A stretch of DNA of 8,317 nucleotides from Chloroflexota bacterium (GTDB lineage: Bacteria > Chloroflexota > Limnocylindria > Limnocylindrales > CSP1-4), in contig VBHW01000155.1 in the NCBI GenBank assembly GCA_005881055.1, positions 1 through 8,317 on the forward strand, read 5' to 3'. A program made the position numbers and the translations under genes. Positions 1 to 5,830 of this stretch are shown here, piece after piece (position 1 is the first letter of the stretch; each line of letters opens with the position of its first letter). The notes below the pieces were generated by a model, which was not told the DNA's origin, searched no databases, and saw nothing but the letters and a program-made list of their open reading frames with translations.

Positions 1-1128
1 CTCATGCATCTCGCCGGCCAGGCACCGGCCCCGGAGGCGGGCACGCTGGCCGCCCCGCGGCTGTCGCTCGTCGTGGCCGGCGCGGACGAGGGCCACGGGT
101 ACGAGACCGTCTTCTTCGTGCGCCCGGTCGGCCGCAGGCGCCTCGACCTCGATTCGATCCGCGATCACCTCGGCGGGATCGGCGAGTCGGTCATCGTAGC
201 TGGGGACGGCACCGAGGCGAAGGTCCACATCCACAACGAGCGGCCCGACGAGGTCATCGGCTATGGCCTCTCGATCGGCACGCTCATCGACATCACCGTG
301 GTGAACCTCGACCACCAGACGGCGGAGGTGCGCGACCGCCGTGTCGCGGAGCTCGTCGCGACGGCTGGGCCCGCCGACGGCGGCGGTGGCGTCGAAGGGC
401 CGGCCACGGCGCGCCGCGCGGCGACGCCGCCGTCGATCTGGATCGACCCGAGAGCGCGGAACGGTGCGACCATTCCCCTCGCGATCGTCGCGGTCACGTC
501 CGGTGACGGGCTCGAGAAGGAGTTCCGCGAGCGCGGGGTGTCGGCAATCGTCCGCGGCGGGCAGACGGCCAACCCGTCCACAGGCGAGCTCCTCGCCGCC
601 GTCGATCGCCTCAACGCCGCCGAGGTCGTCATCCTCCCGAACAACAAGAACGTCGTCCTCGCGGCGAGCCAGGTCGTCGAGCTCGCGACGCGGCCGGTCC
701 ACGTCGTGCCGACCCGTACCGCGATCGAGGGCCTCGAGGCCATCCTCGCGGTCAATCCGGCGCTCGACGTGGCGGCGAACGTCGCCCGGATGGCCGAGCA
801 GAGCCGGTCGGTGACGACCCTCCAGGTGACGAGCGCGACGCGCGACGCCCGGGTGAGCGGGCGACGCGTCAAGCGCGGGCAGACGATCGTGCTCGACCCC
901 GACGAGGGTCTCGTCGCCGTGGACAAGGACCGGTCGGCGGCAATCCTGGCCGCCCTGCGAACGCTGCGGCCGGGCTTCGAGGTCGTGAATCTGCTGTACG
1001 GGGAGGGCGCCGATCTCCCCGAGGCCGAGGCGATCGCGGCCCGGGTCGGCGAGGCGTTCCCGGGCGTCGAGGTGGAGGTCGGGCGCGGCGGCCAGCCGCT
1101 CTATCCGTATCTCCTCGCGGTCTGGTAG
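1..1128 (+). CDS. fakA: FakA/YloV-type fatty acid kinase, C-terminal part (5' end outside window)
   Basis: This is the 3' part of a fatty acid kinase, the ATP-dependent enzyme that phosphorylates fatty acids carried by FakB (DegV) proteins to give acyl-phosphate for phospholipid synthesis. The frame is open to the window edge, so the ATG at 4 is probably internal. The family is about 550 residues, and about 375 are visible, so the N-terminal DhaL/Dak2 ATP-binding domain lies upstream. Counting from the ATG at 4, residues 30-105 resemble the middle domain, with KVHIHNE at 73-79. Residues 158-374 form the C-terminal domain, with GGQTANPST (185-193), LPNNKNV (211-217) and a GGQPLYPYLL ending, all hallmarks of YloV/FakA. 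The cysteine that joins the two histidines in the Staphylococcus zinc site appears here as Glu34. A low-complexity Gly/Ala linker covers about 120-142. recG begins 2 bases after the stop. The family call is strong, but the kinase domain itself is not seen. Confidence 0.9.
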   Translation, partial: LMHLAGQAPAPEAGTLAAPRLSLVVAGADEGHGYETVFFVRPVGRRRLDLDSIRDHLGGIGESVIVAGDGTEAKVHIHNERPDEVIGYGLSIGTLIDITVVNLDHQTAEVRDRRVAELVATAGPADGGGGVEGPATARRAATPPSIWIDPRARNGATIPLAIVAVTSGDGLEKEFRERGVSAIVRGGQTANPSTGELLAAVDRLNAAEVVILPNNKNVVLAASQVVELATRPVHVVPTRTAIEGLEAILAVNPALDVAANVARMAEQSRSVTTLQVTSATRDARVSGRRVKRGQTIVLDPDEGLVAVDKDRSAAILAALRTLRPGFEVVNLLYGEGADLPEAEAIAARVGEAFPGVEVEVGRGGQPLYPYLLAVW

Positions 1129-1130
1129 CG

Positions 1131-3377
1131 GTGCCCGGCGCCGCACCGCCGCGCCGGCCGGCAGGCCAACCGCCCCCTCCCGTACCGGCGGATCCAGCGA
1201 CGACGCTCGACGCCCCGATCGGTGCGAGCGGTATCCGGTCCGTGACCACGATCCGCCGGCCGCTCGCCCGGCTGGGCGTGGCGACCGTGCGTGACCTGCT
1301 GTTCCACCTGCCACGGCGCTACGACGACCTGCGCGAGATGCGACAGCTCGGCGACCTCACCTGGGTCGCCGAAGGGACCGTCATCAGCGCGCGAGTCCGT
1401 GTCGTCGACCTTCGCGTCGAGCCGTCGTTCCGCAGGCGCATCCAGCGAACGATCGCCACCCTCGAGGACGACACCGGCCGGATCGCGGCGACGTGGTTCG
1501 GCCGGCGGTACATCGAACGCCGTCTGAACGCCGGGGACCGCGTCATCGTCTCCGGGAAGCTCAAGCGCTTCGGCCGGAAGCTCACGCTCGACAATCCCGA
1601 CTTCCAGCCTGAGGTCGAGGACGGCGAGCTCCTGCACGTCGGGCGGATCGTGCCCGTCTACCGGCTCACCGCCGGGCTCACCGCGAATCGCCTGCGGATC
1701 GCGATGCGCGATGCGCTCGATGCCGCCGGCAGGACATTCACCGAGTACGTGCCCCGGCTCATCCGCGAGCGCGAGAGCCTCGCGCCCATCGGCGAGGCCC
1801 TCGAGGAGGCCCACTACCCGGCGTCCTTCGAGGGCCGCGACGCCGCGCTCCGCCGGCTGGCCTTCGACGAGCTGCTGGCCCTGCAACTGGGTATGGTCGG
1901 CAGGCGCAGGCAGCGTGGCCTCGATGCTGCACGGCCGATCGTCCTCGACGACGGGAGCGACGAGTCGCTGCGATCCGCGCTGACGGATTCGCTGTCGCGC
2001 AGGCACGGGCGCACCGTCGCGTTGACGCCCGATCAGGCCGCCGCCATCGACGACATCCGGGCCGATCTCGGCCGACCGACGCCCATGCTGCGGCTGTTGC
2101 AGGGGGACGTCGGATCGGGCAAGACCGCGGTCGCCGCCTACGGCCTGGCCGCCGCGGCGCGGACCGGCCTGCAGGCCGCCATCCTGGCGCCCACCGATCT
2201 GCTCGCGCGCCAGCACCACAAGACGTTGACGTCGCTGCTCGAAGGGGCCGGGATCCCTGTCGAGCTCCTCACCGGCTCCCTGGCGGCCGCCGCGTCGCGC
2301 CAGACGCTCGACCTCATCGCCTCCGGCATGGCTCCCGTCGTCGTCGGCACCCACGCCCTGATCCAGGAGCGCGTCTCGTTCGCCGCGCTCGGCCTCGTCG
2401 TCATCGACGAGCAGCATCGGTTCGGGGTCGAGCAGCGGGGCCAGCTCGAGGCCAAGGCAGGCGGCCGCGCGCCGCACGTCCTGCTGATGACCGCGACGCC
2501 GATCCCGCGCACGCTGGGCCAGGTGCTCTACGCGGACCTGGACGTGTCCGACCTGCGGACCGCCCCCGAGGGTCGGATCCCCATTCGCACCGGCATCCGG
2601 AGGCCTGTCGACCTGCGACCGACGTGGGACCGCGTGCGGGCCGAGGCAGCGGCGGGCCACCGGACGTTCGTGGTGGTGCCGCTCATCGACGAGGCCGATC
2701 CAGAGGCGGGCTCCGGGGAGCTGTTCGCCGCCTCGTCGGCCGTGGCGGCCGAGACGGAAGCGGAGCGGCTGCGGACGCTCCTGGCGCCGCTCCGGGTCGG
2801 GCTCGTCCACGGCCGGATGAAGGCAGGCGATCGCGACGCCGAGATGGCCCGGTTCCGCGACGGCGAGCTCGACGTCCTCGTGGGGACGACCGTCGTGGAG
2901 GTCGGCGTCGACGTGCCCGAGGCGACGATGATGGTCGTCGAGGGAGCCGACCGGTTCGGCCTGGCCCAGCTCCACCAGCTGCGCGGCCGGGTGGGCCGCG
3001 GGGACGTCGAATCGTTCTGCGTGCTCGTCTCCGACTCCACCGATGCGGTCGCCCGGGCGCGCCTCGAAGCGGTGGCCGGGACCCGCGACGGATTCGAGCT
3101 CGCGGAGGCGGACTTCAGGCTGCGTCGGGAGGGCGACGTGCTCGGGTTCGCGCAGAGCGGGCTGCCGCGGCTGCGCGTCGCCTCGCTCCAGCAGGAGGAC
3201 CACCGCGGGCTCGCGGCGACCGCCCGCGGCTATGCCGAGCGGTTGCTCGACGCCAAGGGTGCGCTCGACGGGTCCGGCATCGGTGCAGACCTCGGTCCGC
3301 TCGCCCGCGAGCTGCGCGACGGCTGGCTGGCGCGCGTCGCCGCAGGTGAAGGCGGCGAAACGGCCGGTGCGGCTTGA
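1131..3377 (+). CDS. recG: ATP-dependent DNA helicase RecG
   Basis: RecG is a cytoplasmic superfamily 2 translocase that remodels stalled replication forks and Holliday junctions. The 748 residues show, in order, a Pro/Ala-rich N-terminal stretch (1-28), the wedge/OB-fold region (about 75-165), helicase domain 1 with Walker A GDVGSGKT (325-332), DEQH box (426-429) and TATPIPRTL (454-462), then helicase domain 2 with VGTTVVEVGVDVPEAT (584-599) and QLRGRVGR (616-623). The C-terminal TRG region has LRREGDVLG (664-672) and QSGLP (675-679). The first helicase positions are of the active type, so the enzyme looks intact. Usual length is about 680-740; the excess is the disordered start. The GTG at 1131 was chosen because it follows the fakA stop by 2 bases, although no clear Shine-Dalgarno is visible. 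The fakA-recG order recalls Bacillus, where recG also lies downstream of yloV. The stop overlaps the TTG of the next frame. Confidence 0.97.
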   Translation: MPGAAPPRRPAGQPPPPVPADPATTLDAPIGASGIRSVTTIRRPLARLGVATVRDLLFHLPRRYDDLREMRQLGDLTWVAEGTVISARVRVVDLRVEPSFRRRIQRTIATLEDDTGRIAATWFGRRYIERRLNAGDRVIVSGKLKRFGRKLTLDNPDFQPEVEDGELLHVGRIVPVYRLTAGLTANRLRIAMRDALDAAGRTFTEYVPRLIRERESLAPIGEALEEAHYPASFEGRDAALRRLAFDELLALQLGMVGRRRQRGLDAARPIVLDDGSDESLRSALTDSLSRRHGRTVALTPDQAAAIDDIRADLGRPTPMLRLLQGDVGSGKTAVAAYGLAAAARTGLQAAILAPTDLLARQHHKTLTSLLEGAGIPVELLTGSLAAAASRQTLDLIASGMAPVVVGTHALIQERVSFAALGLVVIDEQHRFGVEQRGQLEAKAGGRAPHVLLMTATPIPRTLGQVLYADLDVSDLRTAPEGRIPIRTGIRRPVDLRPTWDRVRAEAAAGHRTFVVVPLIDEADPEAGSGELFAASSAVAAETEAERLRTLLAPLRVGLVHGRMKAGDRDAEMARFRDGELDVLVGTTVVEVGVDVPEATMMVVEGADRFGLAQLHQLRGRVGRGDVESFCVLVSDSTDAVARARLEAVAGTRDGFELAEADFRLRREGDVLGFAQSGLPRLRVASLQQEDHRGLAATARGYAERLLDAKGALDGSGIGADLGPLARELRDGWLARVAAGEGGETAGAA

Positions 3378-3442
3378 CGGCCGACGGGCCGCCCCGGATC
3401 GAGCCCGTCGCCGTCGCATGGGTGGTGTTCGACGTCGGCGAG
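3374..3442 (+). pseudogene. Detached N-terminal piece of the HAD hydrolase, carrying catalytic motif I
   Basis: A TTG at 3374 overlaps the recG stop (TTGA). It begins a frame that reads about 15 residues and then WVVFDVGE, which is the start of HAD motif I with its nucleophilic aspartate (codon at 3431). After the GAG at 3440-3442 homology stops in this frame and resumes one base back, in the frame of the gene at 3418-4074, with EWADVLGVPRF (codons from 3442). In intact relatives, as I recall them, FDVGE is followed by a TLVDETR-like stretch and then by the EWADWLG segment. About seven residues plus one base (about 22 bases) therefore seem to be missing at the junction. The two pieces together represent one ancestral gene. 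Confidence 0.65.
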
Positions 3443-4074
3443 AGTGGGCGGACGTCCTCGGCGTCCCGCGGTTCTCCATGGCCGCCGCCGTCGGGGCGGT
3501 CATCGCCCTCGGCCACGACCATCGTGAAGCGTTCGACTTCGTGGCCGCGGGCGTTGATCGACGCGCGGTCCTCGCCCGGTCGGGCCGGCCGCCGCCGGCG
3601 CGGATCGAGCCAGGCGACCTGTACCCGGACGTCCGCGGGGCGCTGGCTGCCCTGCGGGCGTCGGGCATCCGGGTGGGGATCGTCGGCAACCAGCCCCGTG
3701 CGACCGAGGATGCCCTCACGTCGATGGACATCGAGGTCGACCTCCTCGCGAGCTCCGACGGATGGGGCGCGGCCAAGCCGAGCACTGCCTTCTTCGGGCG
3801 TCTCGTGGCGGAGACCGGCGCCCCGCCGGCGGACGTTGCCTACGTCGGCGACCGCCTCGACAACGACGTCCGGCCGGCGCTCGCGGCGGGCCTCCACGCC
3901 GTGCTCGTCCGGCGCGGGCCCTGGTCCCGGATCCAGGCGGCCCTGTCCCCGATCCCCGAGGGGACGATCGTCGTCGACTCGCTCTCGGAGCTCGCGGACG
4001 TCCTCCGGCCCGCCGCCCCCAGGGACTCGCCCGGCGCCGCGTCGGCACCGCGCGGGCGAGGGTCCCGTGGCTGA
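3418..4074 (+). CDS. HAD-superfamily hydrolase, frameshifted near its start and lacking motif I (probable pseudogene or assembly error)
   Basis: From the ATG at 3418 this frame gives 218 residues of a haloacid-dehalogenase-like phosphohydrolase. Visible are the family segment EWADVLGVPRF (9-19), a cap-like helical region (20-60), DLYPDVRGAL (67-76), motif II region GIVGNQ (87-92, the Asn taking the Thr/Ser place), motif III lysine in GAAKPS (K120) and motif IV GDRLDND (144-150). The C-terminus is an Arg/Gly/Ser-rich tail. The first eight residues of this frame (MGGVRRRR) are out-of-frame translation of the true motif I, which is read in the neighbouring frame at 3374-3442. A product from the 3418 start lacks the nucleophile aspartate and should be inactive as a phosphatase. 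No Shine-Dalgarno precedes the ATG. An alternative start is the ATG at 3478. The gene sits between recG and rsmD and overlaps rsmD by 8 bases. The substrate is unknown. Confidence 0.75.
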   Translation: MGGVRRRREWADVLGVPRFSMAAAVGAVIALGHDHREAFDFVAAGVDRRAVLARSGRPPPARIEPGDLYPDVRGALAALRASGIRVGIVGNQPRATEDALTSMDIEVDLLASSDGWGAAKPSTAFFGRLVAETGAPPADVAYVGDRLDNDVRPALAAGLHAVLVRRGPWSRIQAALSPIPEGTIVVDSLSELADVLRPAAPRDSPGAASAPRGRGSRG

Positions 4075-4642
4075 CGCCGGCAGTGCGGCCGGCCCGGGCA
4101 GCCGGCCGCTGGCGGACCGCGTCAAGGAGGCGCTGTTCGGGATCCTCGAGCCGGAGTTGCCGGGGGCCGCCGTCCTCGACCTGTTCGCCGGCAGCGGTGC
4201 CGGCGGCATCGAGGCCTTGTCGCGCGGCGCGCGGACCGTCGTGTTCGTCGACCGCGACCGGGCCGCGATCCAGGCGATCGAGGCCAACCTGCGGTCGACC
4301 GGCCTCGCGGGACCGGAGGCGGTGGTCCGGCGTGCCGAGGTGCTCGCGTACCTCCGCGAACGGGCGCGCTCGGACGGGCCGTTCGACGTGGCGCTCCTCG
4401 ATCCGCCGTACGACGAGTCCGCCCTGCTCGGATCGGCCCTCGAGCGTCTCGGCGACGACGAGGCGGGGATCCTCGCGGCCGGAGCGCGCGTCGTCGCCAA
4501 GCACTTCTGGCGGGACCGTCCGCGGGCCGTCGTCGGCCTGCTAGCATCCGACCGCGAGCGGCGGTTCGGCGAGACGGCATTGACGTTCTACCGGGCCGCG
4601 TCCCCCGGCCGCCCGGGCGGGCCGCCGATCGAGGAGGGCTGA
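4067..4642 (+). CDS. rsmD: 16S rRNA (guanine966-N2)-methyltransferase RsmD, short N-terminus
   Basis: RsmD uses S-adenosylmethionine to methylate N2 of G966 in 16S rRNA during 30S assembly. The 191 residues contain the SAM-binding glycine loop DLFAGSG (38-44), IEALSRGA (48-55), the acidic end of beta 2 in FVDRD (60-64), and catalytic DPPY (112-115), followed by a KHFWRD segment (145-150) and the FGETALTFYR ending typical of the family. The usual opening, an RVIxG-x-xxGRxL segment of about 15 residues before the RPTTDRVREALF helix, is absent. Here only a short Ala/Gly stretch precedes SRPLADRVKEALF (12-24). Upstream codons in the same frame do not supply the segment. The GTG at 4067 has GAGGG at 4058-4062 and overlaps the HAD stop by 8 bases. 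The stop overlaps the coaD ATG by one base. The family is certain; full activity is uncertain because of the missing segment. Confidence 0.93.
   Translation: MADAGSAAGPGSRPLADRVKEALFGILEPELPGAAVLDLFAGSGAGGIEALSRGARTVVFVDRDRAAIQAIEANLRSTGLAGPEAVVRRAEVLAYLRERARSDGPFDVALLDPPYDESALLGSALERLGDDEAGILAAGARVVAKHFWRDRPRAVVGLLASDRERRFGETALTFYRAASPGRPGGPPIEEG
4631..4638 (+). promoter_or_regulatory. Shine-Dalgarno of coaD
   Basis: GAGGAGGG lies inside the last codons of rsmD. The GGAGG core ends 4 bases before the coaD ATG at 4642. It is the strongest ribosome binding site in the window and fixes the coaD start. Together with the TGATG stop/start overlap it suggests coupled but independently strong initiation of coaD. 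Confidence 0.8.
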
Positions 4643-5139
4643 TGGACGTCGCGGTGTACCCGGGATCGTTCGACCCCGTCACGCACGGCCACCTCGACGT
4701 CATCGGGCGTGCCGCGGCGGTCTTCGACCGCGTCGTCGTCGCCGTCCTCGCGAATCCGCGGAAGCAGCCGCTGCTATCGGCCGATGAGCGGGCCGCGGTC
4801 CTCCGCGCGTCGCTCGACGCGGCCCTCGACGGATCCGTCGCGAGCGGCGTGGAGGTGGCGACGTTCGACGGCCTGACGGTCGACTTCTGCCACGCGCACG
4901 GCGCGACGTTCATCGTCCGTGGTCTGCGCGCGATCTCCGATTTCGAGACCGAGATCCAGCTCGCCCACAACAACAGGATCCTCGCCCCGGACGTCGACAC
5001 CGTGTTCTTCATGACCGCGCTCGAGCACGGATACGTGAGCTCGAGCCTCGTGAAGGAGATCGCGATGTTCGGCGGCGACGTCTCGGGGATGATCCCGGCA
5101 CCTGCGGCGGCGGCCCTGCGGCGGGCGCTCGCCCGCTGA
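4642..5139 (+). CDS. coaD: Phosphopantetheine adenylyltransferase CoaD
   Basis: CoaD transfers AMP from ATP to 4'-phosphopantetheine to make dephospho-CoA, the fourth step of coenzyme A synthesis, in the cytoplasm. The protein is 165 residues, the usual length. It carries the nucleotidyltransferase motif GSFDPVTHGH (8-17) with the T/HxGH signature, the conserved lysine region NPRK (38-41), RGLRAISDFETE (93-104), EHGYVSSSLVKE (128-139) and a GDVSGMIP ending (145-152). All residues expected for nucleotide and pantetheine binding appear to be present. The start is fixed by a strong Shine-Dalgarno and a one-base overlap with rsmD, and the rsmD-coaD pairing is conserved in many bacteria. It is the last gene of the first tightly packed block: a 157-base gap with a hairpin and a promoter follows. 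Confidence 0.98.
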   Translation: MDVAVYPGSFDPVTHGHLDVIGRAAAVFDRVVVAVLANPRKQPLLSADERAAVLRASLDAALDGSVASGVEVATFDGLTVDFCHAHGATFIVRGLRAISDFETEIQLAHNNRILAPDVDTVFFMTALEHGYVSSSLVKEIAMFGGDVSGMIPAPAAAALRRALAR

Positions 5140-5165
5140 CCGCCGAACCTGCGGGGTCCCGCTCG

Positions 5166-5194
5166 CGGCCGGAGGACCGTCGTCCAGCCGGCCG
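5166..5194 (+). terminator. GC-rich hairpin after coaD (terminator-like, no U-tract)
   Basis: A seven-base outer stem, CGGCCGG at 5166-5172 with CCGGCCG at 5188-5194, encloses a four-base inner stem, GGAC at 5174-5177 with GTCC at 5182-5185, and a CGTC loop. It begins 26 bases after the coaD stop and ends just before the promoter of the next gene. No run of T follows, so it is not a canonical intrinsic terminator. It could be a pause, a processing site, an mRNA 3' end stabiliser, or chance in GC-rich DNA. Confidence 0.4.
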
Positions 5195-5209
5195 TCGGCA
5201 TGCCATAAT
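5181..5209 (+). promoter_or_regulatory. Extended -10 promoter upstream of the coiled-coil gene
   Basis: TGC at 5201-5203 followed by CATAAT at 5204-5209 matches the extended -10 form TGn-TATAAT with one mismatch. It is one of the very few AT-rich spots in this GC-rich window. The place 17 bases upstream (5181-5186, CGTCCA) is a poor -35, as is usual for extended -10 promoters. Transcription would start near 5216, about 80 bases ahead of the ATG at 5297. This suggests that the SepIVA-like and DUF177 genes are transcribed apart from the coaD block. Confidence 0.55.
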
Positions 5210-5219
5210 CGGCGCGACG

Positions 5220-5277
5220 TCCGGGATCGAGGAGACGAGATCCGGAGCGGGCTCGCGAAGCGAGATCGGGAGAGGAG
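5220..5277 (+). promoter_or_regulatory. Structured 5' leader with two hairpins and a distant Shine-Dalgarno
   Basis: The predicted leader holds a first stem, TCCGGGATC at 5220-5228 with GATCCGGA at 5239-5246 (one bulged G), whose loop exposes GAGGAG. A second small hairpin follows, CTCGC at 5252-5256 with GCGAG at 5260-5264 and a GAA loop. Then comes the Shine-Dalgarno-like AGAGGAG at 5271-5277, which ends 19 bases before the ATG, an unusually long spacing. GAGATC-CGGAG (from 5237) and GAGATC-GGGAG (from 5262) are imperfect direct repeats. The role is unknown. It may protect the 5' end or tune initiation. Confidence 0.35.
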
Positions 5278-5296
5278 CGCCGGTTCGATCGACATC

Positions 5297-5830
5297 ATGT
5301 TCCTGGTCGAGCGGCTCGAGTCGATCATCGCAAACGGCAAGAAGCTGCCCCTGACGAACAACGTCGTCGTCGACCAGGTGGCCGCCCTCGACCTCATCGA
5401 CCAGCTCCGGGTGGCCGTCCCGGAGGAGGTCCACGCCGCCAAGCGGATCAACTCGCAGGGCGAGCGGATCATCGAGAACGCCCAGGAGGAATCCGAGCGG
5501 ATCATCGCCAAGGCGCAGGAGCAGGCCGCCTTCCTCATCGACGAGCGGGGCCTCACCCAGGCGGCCGAAGAGGAGAGCCGGCGGATCGTCGACCGCGCCG
5601 AAGCGGACGGGGACGAGGTCCGTCGGGGCGCCGACGAATACGCGGCGTCCGTGCTCATCGGCCTCGAGGGCGACGTGGTCCGCACGCTCCAGAGCATCAA
5701 GAAGGGCATCGCGATGCTCGACGAACGGCGCGCCTCGCTGCGCGCCGAGGACAACGGCTACAGCGACGATGCCGACGCATTCGAGCGCGACGACGAGGAG
5801 GCGTCAGCCGCCGAGCTCGCCCGGCCGTGA
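5297..5830 (+). CDS. Coiled-coil DivIVA/SepIVA-like protein (Rv2927c-type)
   Basis: This 177-residue soluble protein has no signal peptide or membrane segment. After an N-terminal part with VERLESIIANGK (4-15) and a conserved-looking VVVDQVAALDLIDQLR stretch (23-38), residues about 41-118 form a charged coiled coil with an 11-residue rhythm (ERIIENAQEES at 56-66, ERIIAKAQEQA at 67-77). It ends in an acidic tail rich in Asp and Glu (151-173). The pattern and position, just after coaD and ahead of a DUF177 gene, match the mycobacterial Rv2927c/SepIVA group, DivIVA-like proteins linked to septation and envelope precursor synthesis. Automatic annotation often calls such proteins ATPase or ATP synthase subunit, but no Walker motif is present. 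The ATG at 5297 is the only reasonable start in frame, though its Shine-Dalgarno is 19 bases away. It has its own promoter candidate and overlaps the next gene by GTGA. The family placement is inference from pattern and synteny. Confidence 0.8.
   Translation: MFLVERLESIIANGKKLPLTNNVVVDQVAALDLIDQLRVAVPEEVHAAKRINSQGERIIENAQEESERIIAKAQEQAAFLIDERGLTQAAEEESRRIVDRAEADGDEVRRGADEYAASVLIGLEGDVVRTLQSIKKGIAMLDERRASLRAEDNGYSDDADAFERDDEEASAAELARP
5462..5527 (+). repeat. 33-base tandem repeat encoding two 11-residue coiled-coil units
   Basis: Two adjacent 33-base units (5462-5494 and 5495-5527) both start with GAGCGGATCATCG and encode ERIIxxAQExx. The similarity is visible in DNA as well as in protein, pointing to an internal duplication of a hendecad unit in the coiled coil. 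The third unit (from 5528) keeps the spacing but not the sequence. Confidence 0.6.

Noticed and set aside
1..1128. Dihydroxyacetone kinase or plain DegV protein instead of FakA
   Set aside because: The GGQTANPST, LPNNKN and GGQPLY blocks together with the HxH middle domain are specific to the YloV/FakA C-terminus.
3438..3448. Programmed -1 frameshift rescuing the HAD gene
   Set aside because: GGCGAGAGTGG contains no X-XXY-YYZ slippery heptamer, and a shift there would still omit the missing TLVDETR-like part of the catalytic region.
1101..3785. Long open frame of about 894 codons on the minus strand across recG
   Set aside because: It is antisense to a complete RecG with all motifs. Its translation is Arg/Pro/Gly-rich without recognisable domains, as expected when GC-rich codons leave few stops on the opposite strand.
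3115..4504. Minus-strand open frames opposite the HAD gene and rsmD
   Set aside because: Composition is Arg/Ala/Pro-biased, no family motif is visible, and the plus-strand genes are recognisable.
4539..4547. TGC-TAGCAT as an extended -10 promoter for coaD inside rsmD
   Set aside because: It resembles the promoter before 5297 but has no -35 and lies in a coding region. coaD is already covered by coupling to rsmD and a strong Shine-Dalgarno. Possible, but too weak to list.
4122..5754. Minus-strand open frames opposite coaD and the coiled-coil gene
   Set aside because: They are mirror images of well-supported plus-strand genes and show no Shine-Dalgarno or domain.
5297..5830. ATP synthase or ATPase subunit
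   Set aside because: The similarity comes only from the charged coiled coil. No Walker motif, membrane anchor or other ATP synthase genes are nearby.
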